Shown piece by piece: positions 24,416 to 33,882 of a stretch of 63,178 nucleotides of DNA. The stretch is from Umezawaea beigongshangensis (lineage in GTDB: Bacteria; Actinomycetota; Actinomycetes; Mycobacteriales; Pseudonocardiaceae). The notes beneath the pieces were generated by a model that saw nothing but the letters and a program-made list of their open reading frames with translations, was not told the DNA's origin and did not search any database. Numbering within the stretch: the first letter of the stretch is position 1; every line of letters begins with the position of its first letter. The position numbers and the translations under genes are program-made. The stretch spans positions 1 through 63,178 of the forward strand of contig NZ_JAEIOJ010000019.1 of NCBI RefSeq assembly GCF_016464305.1, given 5' to 3'.

Positions 24416-25555
24416 TCAGCGGGTCAGCTCCTCCAAGCGGGCGACCAGCTCCGCCGGACCCGGCAGGGACGCCAGTTCCCGCTGGACCGCGACGGTGTTG
24501 ACGCGCAGCGACTCGTCGGTCAGCATCCGGTTCAGCACCTCGCCGTCGACGGCGGTCTCGTCGGTGACGATGCCGATGCCCGCCTTGCGCACCGCGGGCG
24601 CCAGCGTCTCGTTGCCGGGGTACAGCGGGTTCACGCCCACCACCTGGGGGAGCCCCGCGTCGACGGCGGCCATCGTGGTGGTGCCACCACCGTGGTGCAC
24701 CACGCCGTCGCAGGTCCGGAACAACGCCTCCAGCGGCGTCCAGCCGACCGAGCGGACGTTGGCGGGCAGGTCGCCGAGCGGGGTCAGGTCGGTCTCCCCG
24801 AGTGCCAGCACGAACTCGGCGTCCACCGACGAGGAGGAGGCGAGCAGTCCCTTGAGCGGACCGAGGCCGTCGGTGCCGGGCCGGTTCGTGCCCAGGGTGA
24901 TGGCGATCCGCGGCCGGTCTCCCCGCTCGGGCAGTCGGTCGCCGAGCACCGCGCCACCGGTGAACACCACGTCGCGCACGAACTCGCCCTCGGGCCGGTC
25001 GAACGGGAACATGCTCGGCGGCACGGTCTCCAGCACCAGCGCGGGCGGCACGAACCCCGGCACGCCGTACCGCTCGAACACGTCCGGGAGCAGGTCGGCG
25101 ATGGCCCGGTGCAGGTTCCCGGTGCGCACGATGCCCAGGTTGCGCTGGACCGCGGGCACGCCGAGCTTGGCGGCCACGATCAGCCCGTACGCGGCCGTCT
25201 GCTCGTACACGACGAGGTCCGGACGCCACTGCTCGACCAGCGCGAAGGTGCGTTCGAAGAACGGCCGGTTCAGCTCGGCGGGCATCAGGGCGAACCGGGA
25301 CGGGTCGTCGCCCAGGGTCTCGCTCCACCACATCCGGGCGAACTCGGGGTTGTCCTCCAGCGTCTTGTCGAATATCGCCATGCCGTCGAAGCCGGGAGCG
25401 GCGTCGACCACGTGCAGCCCCGACGCGACCGCCTGGTCGGTCTGCTCGGCGAACGTCACCAGCACCTCGTGGCCCGCGGCGCGCATCGCCCACGCCAGGG
25501 GGACCAGTGGGAACAGGTGGCTCACGCCGTCGGTCGAGCAGAACAGGACGCGCAT
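24416..25555 (-). CDS. GT1-family glycosyltransferase (copy 1)
   Basis: 379 residues from the ATG at 25555 (GAAAGGA upstream). MRVLFCSTDGVSHLFPLVPLAWAMRAAGHEV-type N-terminus, and a nucleotide-sugar site with VRSVGWTPLEALFRTCDGVVHHGGGTTTMAAVDAGLPQVV (about 275-315), where HHGGxGTT and the following Asp/Gln region bind NDP. The length and sequence style are those of antibiotic glycosyltransferases such as SpnP/DesVII/EryCIII. No DesVIII-type auxiliary protein is seen. It likely attaches the amino- or dideoxysugar made by neighbouring genes. It is divergent from the sugar aminotransferase. Confidence 0.9.
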   Translation of the reverse strand: MRVLFCSTDGVSHLFPLVPLAWAMRAAGHEVLVTFAEQTDQAVASGLHVVDAAPGFDGMAIFDKTLEDNPEFARMWWSETLGDDPSRFALMPAELNRPFFERTFALVEQWRPDLVVYEQTAAYGLIVAAKLGVPAVQRNLGIVRTGNLHRAIADLLPDVFERYGVPGFVPPALVLETVPPSMFPFDRPEGEFVRDVVFTGGAVLGDRLPERGDRPRIAITLGTNRPGTDGLGPLKGLLASSSSVDAEFVLALGETDLTPLGDLPANVRSVGWTPLEALFRTCDGVVHHGGGTTTMAAVDAGLPQVVGVNPLYPGNETLAPAVRKAGIGIVTDETAVDGEVLNRMLTDESLRVNTVAVQRELASLPGPAELVARLEELTR

Positions 25556-25576
25556 GTGACCGGTCCTTTCCATGTG

Positions 25577-25600
25577 ACGATCGGCCAGTTAGATTACTAT
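25577..25600 (+). promoter_or_regulatory. Promoter with TACTAT -10 element
   Basis: TACTAT at 25595-25600, in an AT-rich stretch (TTAGATTACTATTGG), 29 bp before the GTG at 25630; TGTGAC or TGACGA upstream could be a weak -35. The same TTACTAT core is seen at 32063-32069. Confidence 0.4.
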
Positions 25601-25629
25601 TGGTTATTCAACCACACCGGAGGTGGTTC

Positions 25630-26784
25630 GTGATCAACGTCTTCCAGCCGTCGCTGGGTGAGGAGGAGCTCGACGCCGTGCGCGAGGTCTTCGCCACCGG
25701 GTGGGTCGGCAGGGGACGGCGGGTCGACGAGTTCGAGACCGCCTTCGCCGCTCACGTGGGGGTCGGGCGGGAGCACGTGACATCGGTGAACTCCTGCACC
25801 GAGGCCACCTTCATCGCGATGAGCCTCGCCGGGGTCGGCCCCGGCTCCGAGGTGGTGGTTCCGACCGTCAGCTTCGTCGGCGCGGCCAACGCCGTCGCCG
25901 CCCACGGTGCCCGGCCGGTGTTCTGCGACGTCGACCCGCGCACCCTCAACCCCACCGCCGCCGATGTCGAACGCGCGCTCACCCCCGCCACGCGGGCCGT
26001 GCTGGTGCTGCACTACGGCGGCTGCCCCGGCGAGGTCGCGGAGATCGCGCGACTGTGCGCGGAGCGCGGCGTGCTCCTGATCGAGGACGCCGCGAACGCC
26101 GTCGCGTCGGCGGTGGACGGGCGGGCCTGCGGCGTGTTCGGAGACTTCGGCGTGTGGAGCTTCGACCACGGCAAGATCGCCGTGGCCGTGGACGGCGGGA
26201 TGCTCTACGCCCGCGACCCCGAGTCGGTGAGCCGCGCGGCCCGGCTCGCCTGCTTGGGCCTGGCCGAGTCCACCGGCCACCTGCGGGCCGCGCGGTCGGC
26301 TCGCAGGTGGTGGGAGATCGAGGTGTCGTCGTTCTCCCGCCGCTCGGTGATGAACGACGTGCTGGCCGCGATCGGGTCGGTGCAGCTGCGGCGGCTGCCC
26401 GGCTTCCTGGCCCGCCGCGCGGAGGTCGTGGCCCGCTACGACGCCGGGTTGGCTGGCGTGCCGGGCGTGCAGCGGCCGCCGCCGCTGCCTCGGGGGCACC
26501 GCACCTCCCACTACTTCTACTGGGTGCAGCTCGACCCCCGCGTCCGCGACGACGTGGCCGAGGACCTGTACCGCGCCGGTGTCTACACGACCTTCCGCTA
26601 CCCGCCGCTGCACCACGTGCCGCTGTACGGGTCGGACGCGGTGCTGCCCGGCGCGGACCGCGCGGCGGCGCGGACGCTGAACCTCCCGCTGCACCAGTCC
26701 CTGTCCGACGACGACGTGGACCTGGTCGTGCGCGAGCTGAGGGCGAGCCTGGCCAGCCGCGCCGCGGCCGTGCTCACCCGGTGA
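25630..26784 (+). CDS. DegT/DnrJ/EryC1-type sugar aminotransferase
   Basis: 384 residues, GTG behind GGAGGTGG. Family motifs: INVFQPSLGEEELDAV, NSCTEATFIAMSLAGVGPG, VVVPTVSFVGAANAV, LIEDAANAVAS with the PLP Asp, and SFDHGKIAVAVDGGML with the Schiff-base Lys (usual family form is SF...K.i..geGG). The lysine is present, so this is a true aminotransferase, unlike the His-containing homologue at 29726. In the forosamine model it would be the SpnR counterpart that aminates C4 of a 4-keto trideoxy sugar. A 3-amino product is the alternative. Confidence 0.88.
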   Translation: MINVFQPSLGEEELDAVREVFATGWVGRGRRVDEFETAFAAHVGVGREHVTSVNSCTEATFIAMSLAGVGPGSEVVVPTVSFVGAANAVAAHGARPVFCDVDPRTLNPTAADVERALTPATRAVLVLHYGGCPGEVAEIARLCAERGVLLIEDAANAVASAVDGRACGVFGDFGVWSFDHGKIAVAVDGGMLYARDPESVSRAARLACLGLAESTGHLRAARSARRWWEIEVSSFSRRSVMNDVLAAIGSVQLRRLPGFLARRAEVVARYDAGLAGVPGVQRPPPLPRGHRTSHYFYWVQLDPRVRDDVAEDLYRAGVYTTFRYPPLHHVPLYGSDAVLPGADRAAARTLNLPLHQSLSDDDVDLVVRELRASLASRAAAVLTR

Positions 26785-26992
26785 CCGGGTGTCCCGGCAC
26801 GGCGGCGTCCGGCACGGCGCCGACGACGCCAGCGGCCCGCTCGACCGTGGTCGCGGTGACCGCGGAAGTGGGCCGGTCGTCGGGTCGAGCGCGATGAGCT
26901 GCTGGGCGCTCTCGCCGGGCCACCGCTCCTGTCCGGACGACGCATGCCGATACGCCACGTGAAGTTAAACCTTCTGAACCCGCGTACATACC

Positions 26993-27022
26993 TTGAACGT
27001 CACATAACCAATGAGCTATGTT
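26993..27022 (+). promoter_or_regulatory. Sigma70-like promoter of the ABC exporter operon
   Basis: TTGAAC (26993-26998), an 18-bp spacer, then TATGTT (27017-27022). The expected start of transcription near 27029 leaves a leader of about 40 nt before GTG 27068. The rest of the gap 26785-27067 shows no gene. Confidence 0.6.
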
Positions 27023-27067
27023 CCCGTCGGTGACCGACGTGTTCCGGACAGTGGGGAGGTGGGACCC

Positions 27068-28045
27068 GTGACCGTGGTGGAACCGGCCATCGAGACCTCG
27101 GGCTTGGTCAAGGTCTTCGGGGAGACCAGAGCTGTGGACGGCGTGGACCTGGTGGTGCCCGCCGGCGGTGTGTACGGCTTCCTCGGGCCCAACGGCGCGG
27201 GCAAGACCACGACCATCCGGATGCTCGCGACGCTGGTCCGGCCCGACGCGGGAACCGCCCGCGTGCTGGGCCACGACCTGGTGCGCGAGCCCGACGAGAT
27301 CCGCGCCCGGATGAGCCTGACCGGCCAGTACGCGTCGGTGGACGAGCAGTTGACCGGCGCCGAGAACCTGATCCTGCTCGGCAGGCTGCTCGGCTTCTCG
27401 AAGACGCAGGCCGCCGCGCGCGCCGACGAGCTGCTCGACGTCTTCGGGCTGACCGAGGCCGCGGGCAAGCAGGTCAAGGACTACTCGGGCGGCATGAGGC
27501 GGCGGCTCGACATCGCCGCCAGCGTCGTCGTGACGCCCGACCTGCTGTTCCTGGACGAGCCGACCACCGGGTTGGACCCGCGCGCGCGCAACCAGGTGTG
27601 GGACGTGATCCGCGCGCTCGTCGCGGCGGGCACGACGGTGCTGCTGACCACGCAGTACCTGGAGGAGGCCGATCGCCTCGCCGACCGCGTCGCGGTCATC
27701 GACCGCGGCCGGATCGTCGCCGAGGGCACGTCCGGTGATCTGAAGCGGTCCGTCGGCTCCGGGACGGTGCACGTCCGGCTCTCCGACCCGGAGCGGCGGC
27801 AGGAGGCCGAGCGCGTCCTGTCCGGGGTCATCGGCGGCGAGGTGAAGCCGGGCGCGGAGCCGAACGCCCTGTCCGTGGCGTCGTCCGACCTGGAGCGGGT
27901 CGGCTCGGCGCTGGTGGAGCTGAGCCGCGCCGGCATCGGCGTCACCGGCTACCGCCTGGACGAACCCAGTCTGGACGAGGTGTTCTTCGCGCTCACCGGG
28001 CATCCGGCGGACGTGGACGAGAAGGGTGAGGAGAGCGCGGCATGA
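27068..28045 (+). CDS. DrrA-type ABC exporter ATPase
   Basis: 325 residues. GTG 27068 was preferred because GGGGAGG lies just upstream and the promoter sits at 26993-27022; an ATG at 27011 would fall inside the promoter. Walker [14 protein letters not shown] signature [10 protein letters not shown], Walker [14 protein letters not shown], then [17 protein letters not shown] and the C-terminal DrrA-like extension ending [12 protein letters not shown]. DrrA proteins power drug export and self-resistance. Its stop overlaps the permease start (ATGA). Confidence 0.93.
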   Translation: MTVVEPAIETSGLVKVFGETRAVDGVDLVVPAGGVYGFLGPNGAGKTTTIRMLATLVRPDAGTARVLGHDLVREPDEIRARMSLTGQYASVDEQLTGAENLILLGRLLGFSKTQAAARADELLDVFGLTEAAGKQVKDYSGGMRRRLDIAASVVVTPDLLFLDEPTTGLDPRARNQVWDVIRALVAAGTTVLLTTQYLEEADRLADRVAVIDRGRIVAEGTSGDLKRSVGSGTVHVRLSDPERRQEAERVLSGVIGGEVKPGAEPNALSVASSDLERVGSALVELSRAGIGVTGYRLDEPSLDEVFFALTGHPADVDEKGEESAA

Positions 28046-28881
28046 GCACGACGACCCCCACGAGCGACGTCGCCCGGTCCGTCCCGGCGGCGCTGACCTC
28101 GCGCACCCGGCCCAAGCGGCCCGGACCGCTGGCGACGACGTGGACGTTCACCTGGCGGGCGATGCTGAAGATCAAGCACGACCCGGACCAGATCTACTCG
28201 TCGTTCATCCTCCCGATCATGTTCACCCTGGTGTTCACCTACCTCTTCGGCGGTGCGCTGGCCGGCTCCACGGGCGACTACCTCCAGTTCCTCATGCCGG
28301 GCATCCTGGTGATGACCGTCATCATGATCAACATGTACACGGGCATCTCGCTCAACACCGACATCACCAAGGGCATCTTCGACCGGTTCCGCAGCCTGTC
28401 GATCTGGCGTCCGGGCATCCTCGTGGGCGCGCTGCTCGGCGACGCCCTGCGCTACACGATCGCCCTGGTCGTGGTGACGGCCCTGGGCCTGCTGCTGGGC
28501 TTCCGGCCCGGCGGCGGTGTGCTCGGCGTGCTCGGCACGATCCTGTTCCTGCAGCTCTTCGCGTTCTGCCTCGGCTGGATGTGGAACGCGGCGGGCCTGG
28601 TGCTCAAATCGCCCGAGTCGGTGAACCAGCTCAGCTCCGTGGTGCTGTTCCCGCTGGTGTTCGCCAGCAACGTGTTCGTGCAACCGGAGACCATGCCGGG
28701 ATGGCTGCAGGTGGTCGTCAACGTCAACCCGATCACCCACGCGGTGACCGCGGTGCGCGGCCTCACCGGCGGGACGTTGACCGGCGAGCAGCTCACCTGG
28801 GCGCTCGTCGCCTGCGGGGCGTTGCTGGTGGTCTTCGCTCCGCTGTCGATGTACCTGTTCCGGGCCAAGAGCTTGCGATGA
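28042..28881 (+). CDS. DrrB-type ABC-2 permease
   Basis: 279 residues with six predicted helices. ABC-2 features include [19 protein letters not shown], the [15 protein letters not shown] cytoplasmic loop that meets the ATPase, and [16 protein letters not shown] near the end, a typical DrrB motif. It forms the exporter with the 27068 product. The last codons overlap the ATG of the PabC-like gene, so the enzyme is translated with the transporter. Confidence 0.93.
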   Translation: MSTTTPTSDVARSVPAALTSRTRPKRPGPLATTWTFTWRAMLKIKHDPDQIYSSFILPIMFTLVFTYLFGGALAGSTGDYLQFLMPGILVMTVIMINMYTGISLNTDITKGIFDRFRSLSIWRPGILVGALLGDALRYTIALVVVTALGLLLGFRPGGGVLGVLGTILFLQLFAFCLGWMWNAAGLVLKSPESVNQLSSVVLFPLVFASNVFVQPETMPGWLQVVVNVNPITHAVTAVRGLTGGTLTGEQLTWALVACGALLVVFAPLSMYLFRAKSLR

Positions 28882-29771
28882 CCGGACAGTCGCGGGTGCT
28901 GGCGCTGCTCGACGGCACCCTGGCCGACCCCGGCGCACCGCTCGTCCGGGCGGGCGACCTCGGGCTGATGCGCGGCGACGGCGTGTTCGAGACCGTCCTG
29001 GTCGAGCACGCCGTCGCCAGGGAGTTGGACGCTCATCTCGACCGGCTGGCCCGCTCCGCCCGGTCGCTCGGCCTGCCGGAGCCCGACCCGGCCGCGTGGC
29101 GGCGCTGCGTCGCCGCGGCGGTGGCCGGGTGGGGCCGGGCCGACGAGCTGTCGCTCACGCTGGTCTACTCGCGGGGCACGGCGGCCGACGGCTCCGCCAC
29201 CACGGGCTTCGCCTTCGGGCTGCCCGTGTCGCCCCGTCGCAGGCAGCTGCGGGAGACCGGGGTGTCGGCGCTGTCGCTCGACCGCGGTGTGCCCCTCGGC
29301 CCGGCGGACCACGCCCCGTGGCTGCTGCTCGGCGTGAAGTCGCTGTCCTACGCGGTGAACATGGCCGCCGTGCGGCACGTCGAGGAGCTCGGCGCCGACG
29401 ACGCGATCTTCACCGCACCCGACGGCACCGTCCTCGAAGGACCGACGTCCTCCCTCGTCGTCGCGGCGGGTGGCACCCTGCGGACCACCTCGCCGAGCCT
29501 CGGCGTGCTGCCCGGCACCACGCAACGCGCCCTGTTCGAGGCGGCCGAGGCCGCCGGGTGGCGGGTGGAGGAGGGATCGATGGCGCTGGAGGACCTGTTC
29601 GCGGCGGACGGCGTGTTCCTCACCTCCGCGGGCCACAAGGTCACCAGGGTGCACACCCTCGACGGCCGGCCGCTGCGCGACTCCGCGCCACTCGCGGCCT
29701 CGCTGCTGCGGCTGCTGGACGACCGCTACCGGAAGCGGGCCCACCAGTCGCGGAACGAAGCCACCACGTAG
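28878..29771 (+). CDS. Class IV PLP enzyme, aminodeoxychorismate-lyase (PabC)-like
   Basis: 297 residues, ATG overlapping the permease stop. Fold type IV motifs: LMRGDGVFETVLVEHAVAR near 33-50, LLGVKSLSYAVNMAAV with the PLP Lys, GTVLEGPTSSLVVA, and GVLPGTTQRALFEAAEAAGW. PabC releases pyruvate from aminodeoxychorismate to give 4-aminobenzoate; D-amino-acid and branched-chain aminotransferases share the fold. No PabA/PabB is present, so a supply of PABA is possible only with host enzymes. The 3' end runs 46 bp into the convergent gene at 29726. Confidence 0.85.
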   Translation: MTGQSRVLALLDGTLADPGAPLVRAGDLGLMRGDGVFETVLVEHAVARELDAHLDRLARSARSLGLPEPDPAAWRRCVAAAVAGWGRADELSLTLVYSRGTAADGSATTGFAFGLPVSPRRRQLRETGVSALSLDRGVPLGPADHAPWLLLGVKSLSYAVNMAAVRHVEELGADDAIFTAPDGTVLEGPTSSLVVAAGGTLRTTSPSLGVLPGTTQRALFEAAEAAGWRVEEGSMALEDLFAADGVFLTSAGHKVTRVHTLDGRPLRDSAPLAASLLRLLDDRYRKRAHQSRNEATT

Positions 29772-31042
29772 TCGACCATCTCGGCGGTGATGCCGGGGTA
29801 GACGCCGATCCAGAAGCTCCGCTCGGTCACCACGTCCGAGTTGGTCAGCTCGCCCACCACGCGGAACGACCGCCCCGAGTACGCGGGCTGCCGGACCAGG
29901 TTGCCCGCGAACAGCATCCGGGTGGCGATGCGCCGCGACTCCAGGAACCGCACCAGGTCGTGCCTGCTGAACGGCGCGTCCGCGGTCAGCGTGACGGCGA
30001 ACCCGAACCAGCTCGGCTCGCTGTCGGGCGTGGCCGAGGGCAGCAGCAGCCACGGCACGCCGTCCAGGCCCTCGCGCAGCCGACGCCAGTTCTCCCGCCG
30101 CGCCGCGGTGAACTCGCCGAGCCGGCCGAGCTGGTTGAGCGCGAGCGCGGCCTGCAGGTCGGTGCTCTTCAGGTTGTAGCCGACCTGCGAGAAGGTGTAC
30201 TTGTGGTCGTAGCCCGGCGGCAGGTCGCCCAGCCGGAAGCCGAAGCGCCTGTGGCACGCGTCGTCCTCGCCCGGCTCGCACCAGCAGTCGCGGCCCCAGT
30301 CGCGCAGCGACTCCACGACCTGGGCCAGGACCAGGCTGTTCATCGTCACGCAGCCGCCCTCGCCCGCGGTGATGTGGTGCGCGGGGTAGAAGCTCGCGGT
30401 GCTGAGGTCGCCGAAGCCGCCGGTCGGCTTGCCCCGGTGGAGGGAGCCGAGCGCGTCGCAGTTGTCCTCCACCAGGTACAGCCCGTGCTCACGGGCGAGG
30501 TCCGCGACCTCCTCGACGGCGAACGGGTTGCCCAGGGTGTGCGCCACCACGATCGCCCTGGTGCGGGGCCCGATCGCCGCCGCCACCCGGTCGGGGGTGG
30601 TGTTGTAGGTGGCGAGGTCGACGTCGACGAAGACCGGCACCAGGCCGTTCTGCAGGATCGGGTTGACCGTGGTGGGGAAGCCGGCGGCGACCGTGATCAC
30701 CTCGTCGCCGGGCCGCAGCGCGTCGTCCCCGAGACTCGGCGACGTCAGGGCGGTGACCGCGAGCAGGTTGGCCGAGGACCCCGAGTTGGTCAGGTGGGCC
30801 TTGCGGACGCCCAGTTCACGGGCGAAGGCCCGTTCGAACCGGCGGGTCGTGACACCCGCTGCGATCCTGAACTCCAGCGCGGCCTCGACCAGCGCGACGC
30901 GGTCCTCGGCGGTCAGCACCGCACCGGAGGTGAGCACGGGCGTGACACCGGGTCGGAACGTGCCGTCGGGCGCGATCTGCTTGTCGTAGTCGCGGACGAG
31001 TTCCAGGACGCGCTGTCTCGTCTCGGTGGACTCCTCGGTCAT
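29726..31042 (-). CDS. NDP-4-keto-6-deoxyhexose 3-dehydrase (RfbH/SpnQ type)
   Basis: 438 residues, ATG overlapping the upstream stop. A PLP/PMP protein of the E1/RfbH/ColD/SpnQ group: YDKQIAPDGTFRPGVTPVLT, LTNSGSSANLLAVTALTSP, VEDNCDALGS, and FYPAHHITAGEGGCVTM, in which His replaces the Schiff-base Lys of ordinary sugar aminotransferases. C-terminal FRVVGELTNSDVVTERSFWIGVYPG is family-typical. A Cys cluster (CWCEPGEDDAC) lies near 200. E1-type members hold a [2Fe-2S] centre, SpnQ needs ferredoxin/flavodoxin reductase, and ColD needs none; no reductase is in the window. It would remove the C3 hydroxyl, giving a 2,3,6-trideoxy sugar together with the 13851 enzyme. Confidence 0.9.
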   Translation of the reverse strand: MTEESTETRQRVLELVRDYDKQIAPDGTFRPGVTPVLTSGAVLTAEDRVALVEAALEFRIAAGVTTRRFERAFARELGVRKAHLTNSGSSANLLAVTALTSPSLGDDALRPGDEVITVAAGFPTTVNPILQNGLVPVFVDVDLATYNTTPDRVAAAIGPRTRAIVVAHTLGNPFAVEEVADLAREHGLYLVEDNCDALGSLHRGKPTGGFGDLSTASFYPAHHITAGEGGCVTMNSLVLAQVVESLRDWGRDCWCEPGEDDACHRRFGFRLGDLPPGYDHKYTFSQVGYNLKSTDLQAALALNQLGRLGEFTAARRENWRRLREGLDGVPWLLLPSATPDSEPSWFGFAVTLTADAPFSRHDLVRFLESRRIATRMLFAGNLVRQPAYSGRSFRVVGELTNSDVVTERSFWIGVYPGITAEMVDYVVASFRDWWARFR

Positions 31043-32022
31043 GCCGCCTCCCTCACCGTGTCCACGAGCTCCAAGCCGCGCAGCGTCGTGGCGAGGACGC
31101 CGGAGCCGACTCCGCCCTCGCGGACCGCCCGGACGAAACCCCCGATCGACTCCCGGAACTGGTCGGCCGCGGGCAGGCGCAGCTCGTCGGTCCGGTCGGG
31201 CCGCTCGACGCGAACGACCGGCCGTCGCTCCGGGGGCGGGGTGAACGCGTGGTCCAGGGCGATCCGCCCCGCGGTGCCCCACAGCTCGTAGTGGGAGCGG
31301 TAGTGGTGCTCGAAGCCGAACACCAGGTGCGCCGACACGCCGTCGCGGTCGCGCAGCAGCGCGTCGCCGACCACGTCGACGCCGAGTTCGGGGTCCCGGC
31401 GCAGCGCGGCGCCGACGACCTCCAGGCCGGAGCCCAGGTGTAGCAGTGCCGCGTGGATCGGGTAGTAGCCGACGTCCAGCAGCGCGCCGCCGCCGAGCGC
31501 GGCCCGGTACCGCACGTCGTCGCGCGGCATCGGCGGGACGGCCATCGCGGCGGTGAACACGCGCAGCCCGCCGATCGCGCCGTCCGCGACCAGCTCGCGC
31601 ACGGCGTCGTGCTGGGGGTGGTGGACGAACATCCGGTTCTCGGCCGCGCACCGCCCCTCACGGGCTGCCAGGTCGAGCAGGGCCGCGGCCTCGGCGCACG
31701 TGGTCGCCAGCGGCTTCTCGACCAGCACGTGCTTGCCCGCCAGCACGGCTTCGGCGGCCCACTCGGCGTGCAGACCGGTGGGCACCGCCACGTACACCGC
31801 GTCCAGGTCGTCCCGTGCGAGCAGTTCCCGGTAACCCGTGACCGGGAGGCAGCCGAACTCCCGCGCGAACCGCTCGGCCCTGCCCGCGTCGCGGCTCGCC
31901 ACCGCGACCACCCGGACGTCGGGAACGCGCACCGCCGCGGGCAGGAAGCGCCGCCACGCGACGCGGGCGCAACCGAGGACTCCGATTCGGATCGGACGGT
32001 CCGGGACTTCGGGCATCGACAC
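31039..32022 (-). CDS. Gfo/Idh/MocA-type NDP-sugar 3-ketoreductase
   Basis: 327 residues; GTG at 32022 or ATG at 32016, two codons apart. Rossmann motif IRIGVLGCARVAWRRFLPAA, VAVPTGLHAEWAAEAVLAGK, then the catalytic HVLVEKPLATT (EKP) and GGGALLDVGYYPIHAA. It matches SpnN/TylC1-type ketoreductases, which reduce the C3 keto group made by NDP-hexose 2,3-dehydratase. It is co-transcribed with the 3-dehydrase (4-nt overlap). With the enzymes at 13851 and 29726 it completes the first three post-4,6-dehydratase steps of a forosamine-like route. Confidence 0.9.
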   Translation of the reverse strand: MSMPEVPDRPIRIGVLGCARVAWRRFLPAAVRVPDVRVVAVASRDAGRAERFAREFGCLPVTGYRELLARDDLDAVYVAVPTGLHAEWAAEAVLAGKHVLVEKPLATTCAEAAALLDLAAREGRCAAENRMFVHHPQHDAVRELVADGAIGGLRVFTAAMAVPPMPRDDVRYRAALGGGALLDVGYYPIHAALLHLGSGLEVVGAALRRDPELGVDVVGDALLRDRDGVSAHLVFGFEHHYRSHYELWGTAGRIALDHAFTPPPERRPVVRVERPDRTDELRLPAADQFRESIGGFVRAVREGGVGSGVLATTLRGLELVDTVREAA

Positions 32023-32063
32023 CGCCTGGCATCTGGTGGTCGGGTAGCACGCAGGTCAGCATT

Positions 32064-32069
32064 TACTAT
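32064..32069 (+). promoter_or_regulatory. Promoter with TACTAT -10 element
   Basis: TACTAT within ATTTACTATATCTTATG, 39 bp before the ATG at 32109. The 86-bp gap is divergent, so the AT-rich block may also serve the ketoreductase gene. Confidence 0.4.
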
Positions 32070-32108
32070 ATCTTATGTTAGCAGAATCGAGAGACCGGGG
32101 AGTGGCTC

Positions 32109-32969
32109 ATGATCGACGCGGACACCGCTCGCGAGCAGCAACGCCAGGAGTGGGCCCTCTCCGCGCCGGGGTGGTCGCAGTTCCGCGACAACCTCTCCGC
32201 CGCGTCGGGGACGATGACCGGCCGGCTGCTCGACGCGGTGGCGCCGCGACCGGGTGACCGGGCTCTGGACCTGGCCTGCGGCATCGGCAACCCCACCGAC
32301 GCGCTGGCCGCCGCCGTCGGCGCCGGGGGGAGCGTGCTGGGGCTGGACATCTCCCCGGAGATGATCGAGGGCGCGCGGTCGTGGGCGCGGGCGCACGGCG
32401 TGACCAACGCGGAGTTCCGCGTCGTGCCGGACGAGGGTCACCTCGGCCTGGCCCCGGAGGAGTTCGACGTCGCCGTGTGCCGTGTCGGCCTCCAGTACAT
32501 GCCCGATCCCGGCGCGGCCCTGCGCGCGGTCCGCGAGGCGCTCGTACCGGGCGGTCGGATGGCGGCCACCACGCTCGGAGACCCGGGGCGCTGCATGGCG
32601 TTCCGCATCAGCTCGCAGGTGATCGCGCGGCACGTGCCGACGCCCGACGCCCCGCCGTCCGGACCCGGTCCGGTGTCGCTTTCGGACGCGGACCGGTTGA
32701 GGGAGTTGTTCGCCGCGGGCGGCTTCACCGACGTGGCGGTCGAGTCGTTCGAGACCGCGCTGATCGAGGTCGGTGACGCCGAGTCGTGCTGGCTCATGTT
32801 CGAACACACGATGGGACCGCTGATCGCGATGCTCGGAAGCATGTCGGCGGAGCGGGCGCGGGCGCTGCGCGAGGACGGCGTCGCCGCGCTGCGCGCGGAG
32901 TTCGGCGACGGGCCGGTGGTGCTCACCGGCGAGGCGCTGCTGGCGTCGGGGACGAGGCCGGAGTCCTGA
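32109..32969 (+). CDS. Class I SAM-dependent methyltransferase
   Basis: 286 residues, ATG behind GGGGAG. Motif I ALDLACGIGNPTDALA (about 55-70), VLGLDISPEMIEGAR, then VCRVGLQYMPDPGAALRAVR and LVPGGRMAATTLGDPG. The same UbiE-like subfamily as the gene at 10203: both start with a helix-rich lid including WALSAPGWSQFRDN or WDAVSDGWLAW. It is divergent from the ketoreductase and convergent with the N-methyltransferase. Substrate unknown; sugar O-methylation or scaffold methylation are both possible. Confidence 0.88.
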   Translation: MIDADTAREQQRQEWALSAPGWSQFRDNLSAASGTMTGRLLDAVAPRPGDRALDLACGIGNPTDALAAAVGAGGSVLGLDISPEMIEGARSWARAHGVTNAEFRVVPDEGHLGLAPEEFDVAVCRVGLQYMPDPGAALRAVREALVPGGRMAATTLGDPGRCMAFRISSQVIARHVPTPDAPPSGPGPVSLSDADRLRELFAAGGFTDVAVESFETALIEVGDAESCWLMFEHTMGPLIAMLGSMSAERARALREDGVAALRAEFGDGPVVLTGEALLASGTRPES

Positions 32970-33087
32970 CCGCGACCCGATCGGTTCGTGCGCGCCGGTC
33001 CGGTGCGCCTCCGGTCAGCTCCGGAACCCGTTCGGGGTGCAGCGGCTCGGTGGGGGCGAGCGCGGGGGCCGGGCACCGTCGGCGAGG

Positions 33088-33804
33088 TCACCGCCGCGTG
33101 GCGACCAGCAGCCCGCGCCGGTTGGGCTCGCCGGGCAGGAAGCGCGCGTCGCACCCGGCCGCGCGGAACGCGGTCAGGTACTCGTCCAGGGTGAACAGCG
33201 ACACGATCTCGTACTCGGTGAACTCGCGGATGCCCGACGGCTCCGCCACGACGATGCGGACCTCCATCCGGGTCGTGTCGCCGTCCCGCACCGACCGCGT
33301 GACCCGGGAGATCAGACGGTGCTCCTCGCGCACCAGGTGACCGTCCACGTAACCGTCGATGAACCGCTCCGGGAACCACCACGGCTCCGCCACCAGCACG
33401 CCCCCCGGCCGGAGGTGCGCCGCCATGCGGCGGACCGCCGCCTCCAGCTCCGCGGTGTCGGGCATGTAGCTCACGGCGAAGAACATGCACGTGACCGCGT
33501 CGAAGGTGCGACCGAGCTCGAACTCGCGCATGTCGCCCTGGTGCAGGGGCACGCCGGGCAGGCGGGCGGCGGCGCGGTCGAGCATCGGTCGCGACGCGTC
33601 GACCCCCGCGACGTCGGTGAAGTCCTCCCGGAACGCCTCCAGGTGCGCTCCTGTTCCGCACGCGACGTCGAGCAGCGAGATCGCGCGCGGGCACGCCTCG
33701 CGAATCAACCGGGTGACCAGCTGGGCCTCCGCGGCCCAGTTCTTGCCCCTGCTGACGAGGACGTCCTCGTAGACCTCGGCGTGTTGCTCGCTGTAACCGC
33801 GCAT
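33088..33804 (-). CDS. DesVI/TylM1/SpnS-like aminosugar N-methyltransferase (copy 1)
   Basis: 238 residues. It strongly resembles TylM1 and DesVI: MRGYSEQHAEVYEDVLVSRG, SLLDVACGTGAHLEAFREDF (motif I), LHQGDMREFELGRTFDAVTC, HLRPGGVLVAEPWWFPERF, and DGDTTRMEV. In desosamine, mycaminose and forosamine pathways these proteins add two methyl groups to the sugar amine. The end GLLVATRR is complete. A paralogue is at 37324, so either two sites or two successive methylations are served. It points to an N-methylated amino sugar. Confidence 0.9.
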   Translation of the reverse strand: MRGYSEQHAEVYEDVLVSRGKNWAAEAQLVTRLIREACPRAISLLDVACGTGAHLEAFREDFTDVAGVDASRPMLDRAAARLPGVPLHQGDMREFELGRTFDAVTCMFFAVSYMPDTAELEAAVRRMAAHLRPGGVLVAEPWWFPERFIDGYVDGHLVREEHRLISRVTRSVRDGDTTRMEVRIVVAEPSGIREFTEYEIVSLFTLDEYLTAFRAAGCDARFLPGEPNRRGLLVATRR

Positions 33805-33882
33805 GGTGCTCCTCGGATTGCCGACCTCGGATATCCACTATAGACTTTTCCAGTAAAAAAGCCCTAGCTGTGGAGTGTGATC

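Noticed and set aside
27011-27067. An earlier ATG for the exporter ATPase.
   Set aside because: It lies at the -10 position of a good promoter (TTGAAC-N18-TATGTT) and has no ribosome site; GTG 27068 has GGGGAGG.
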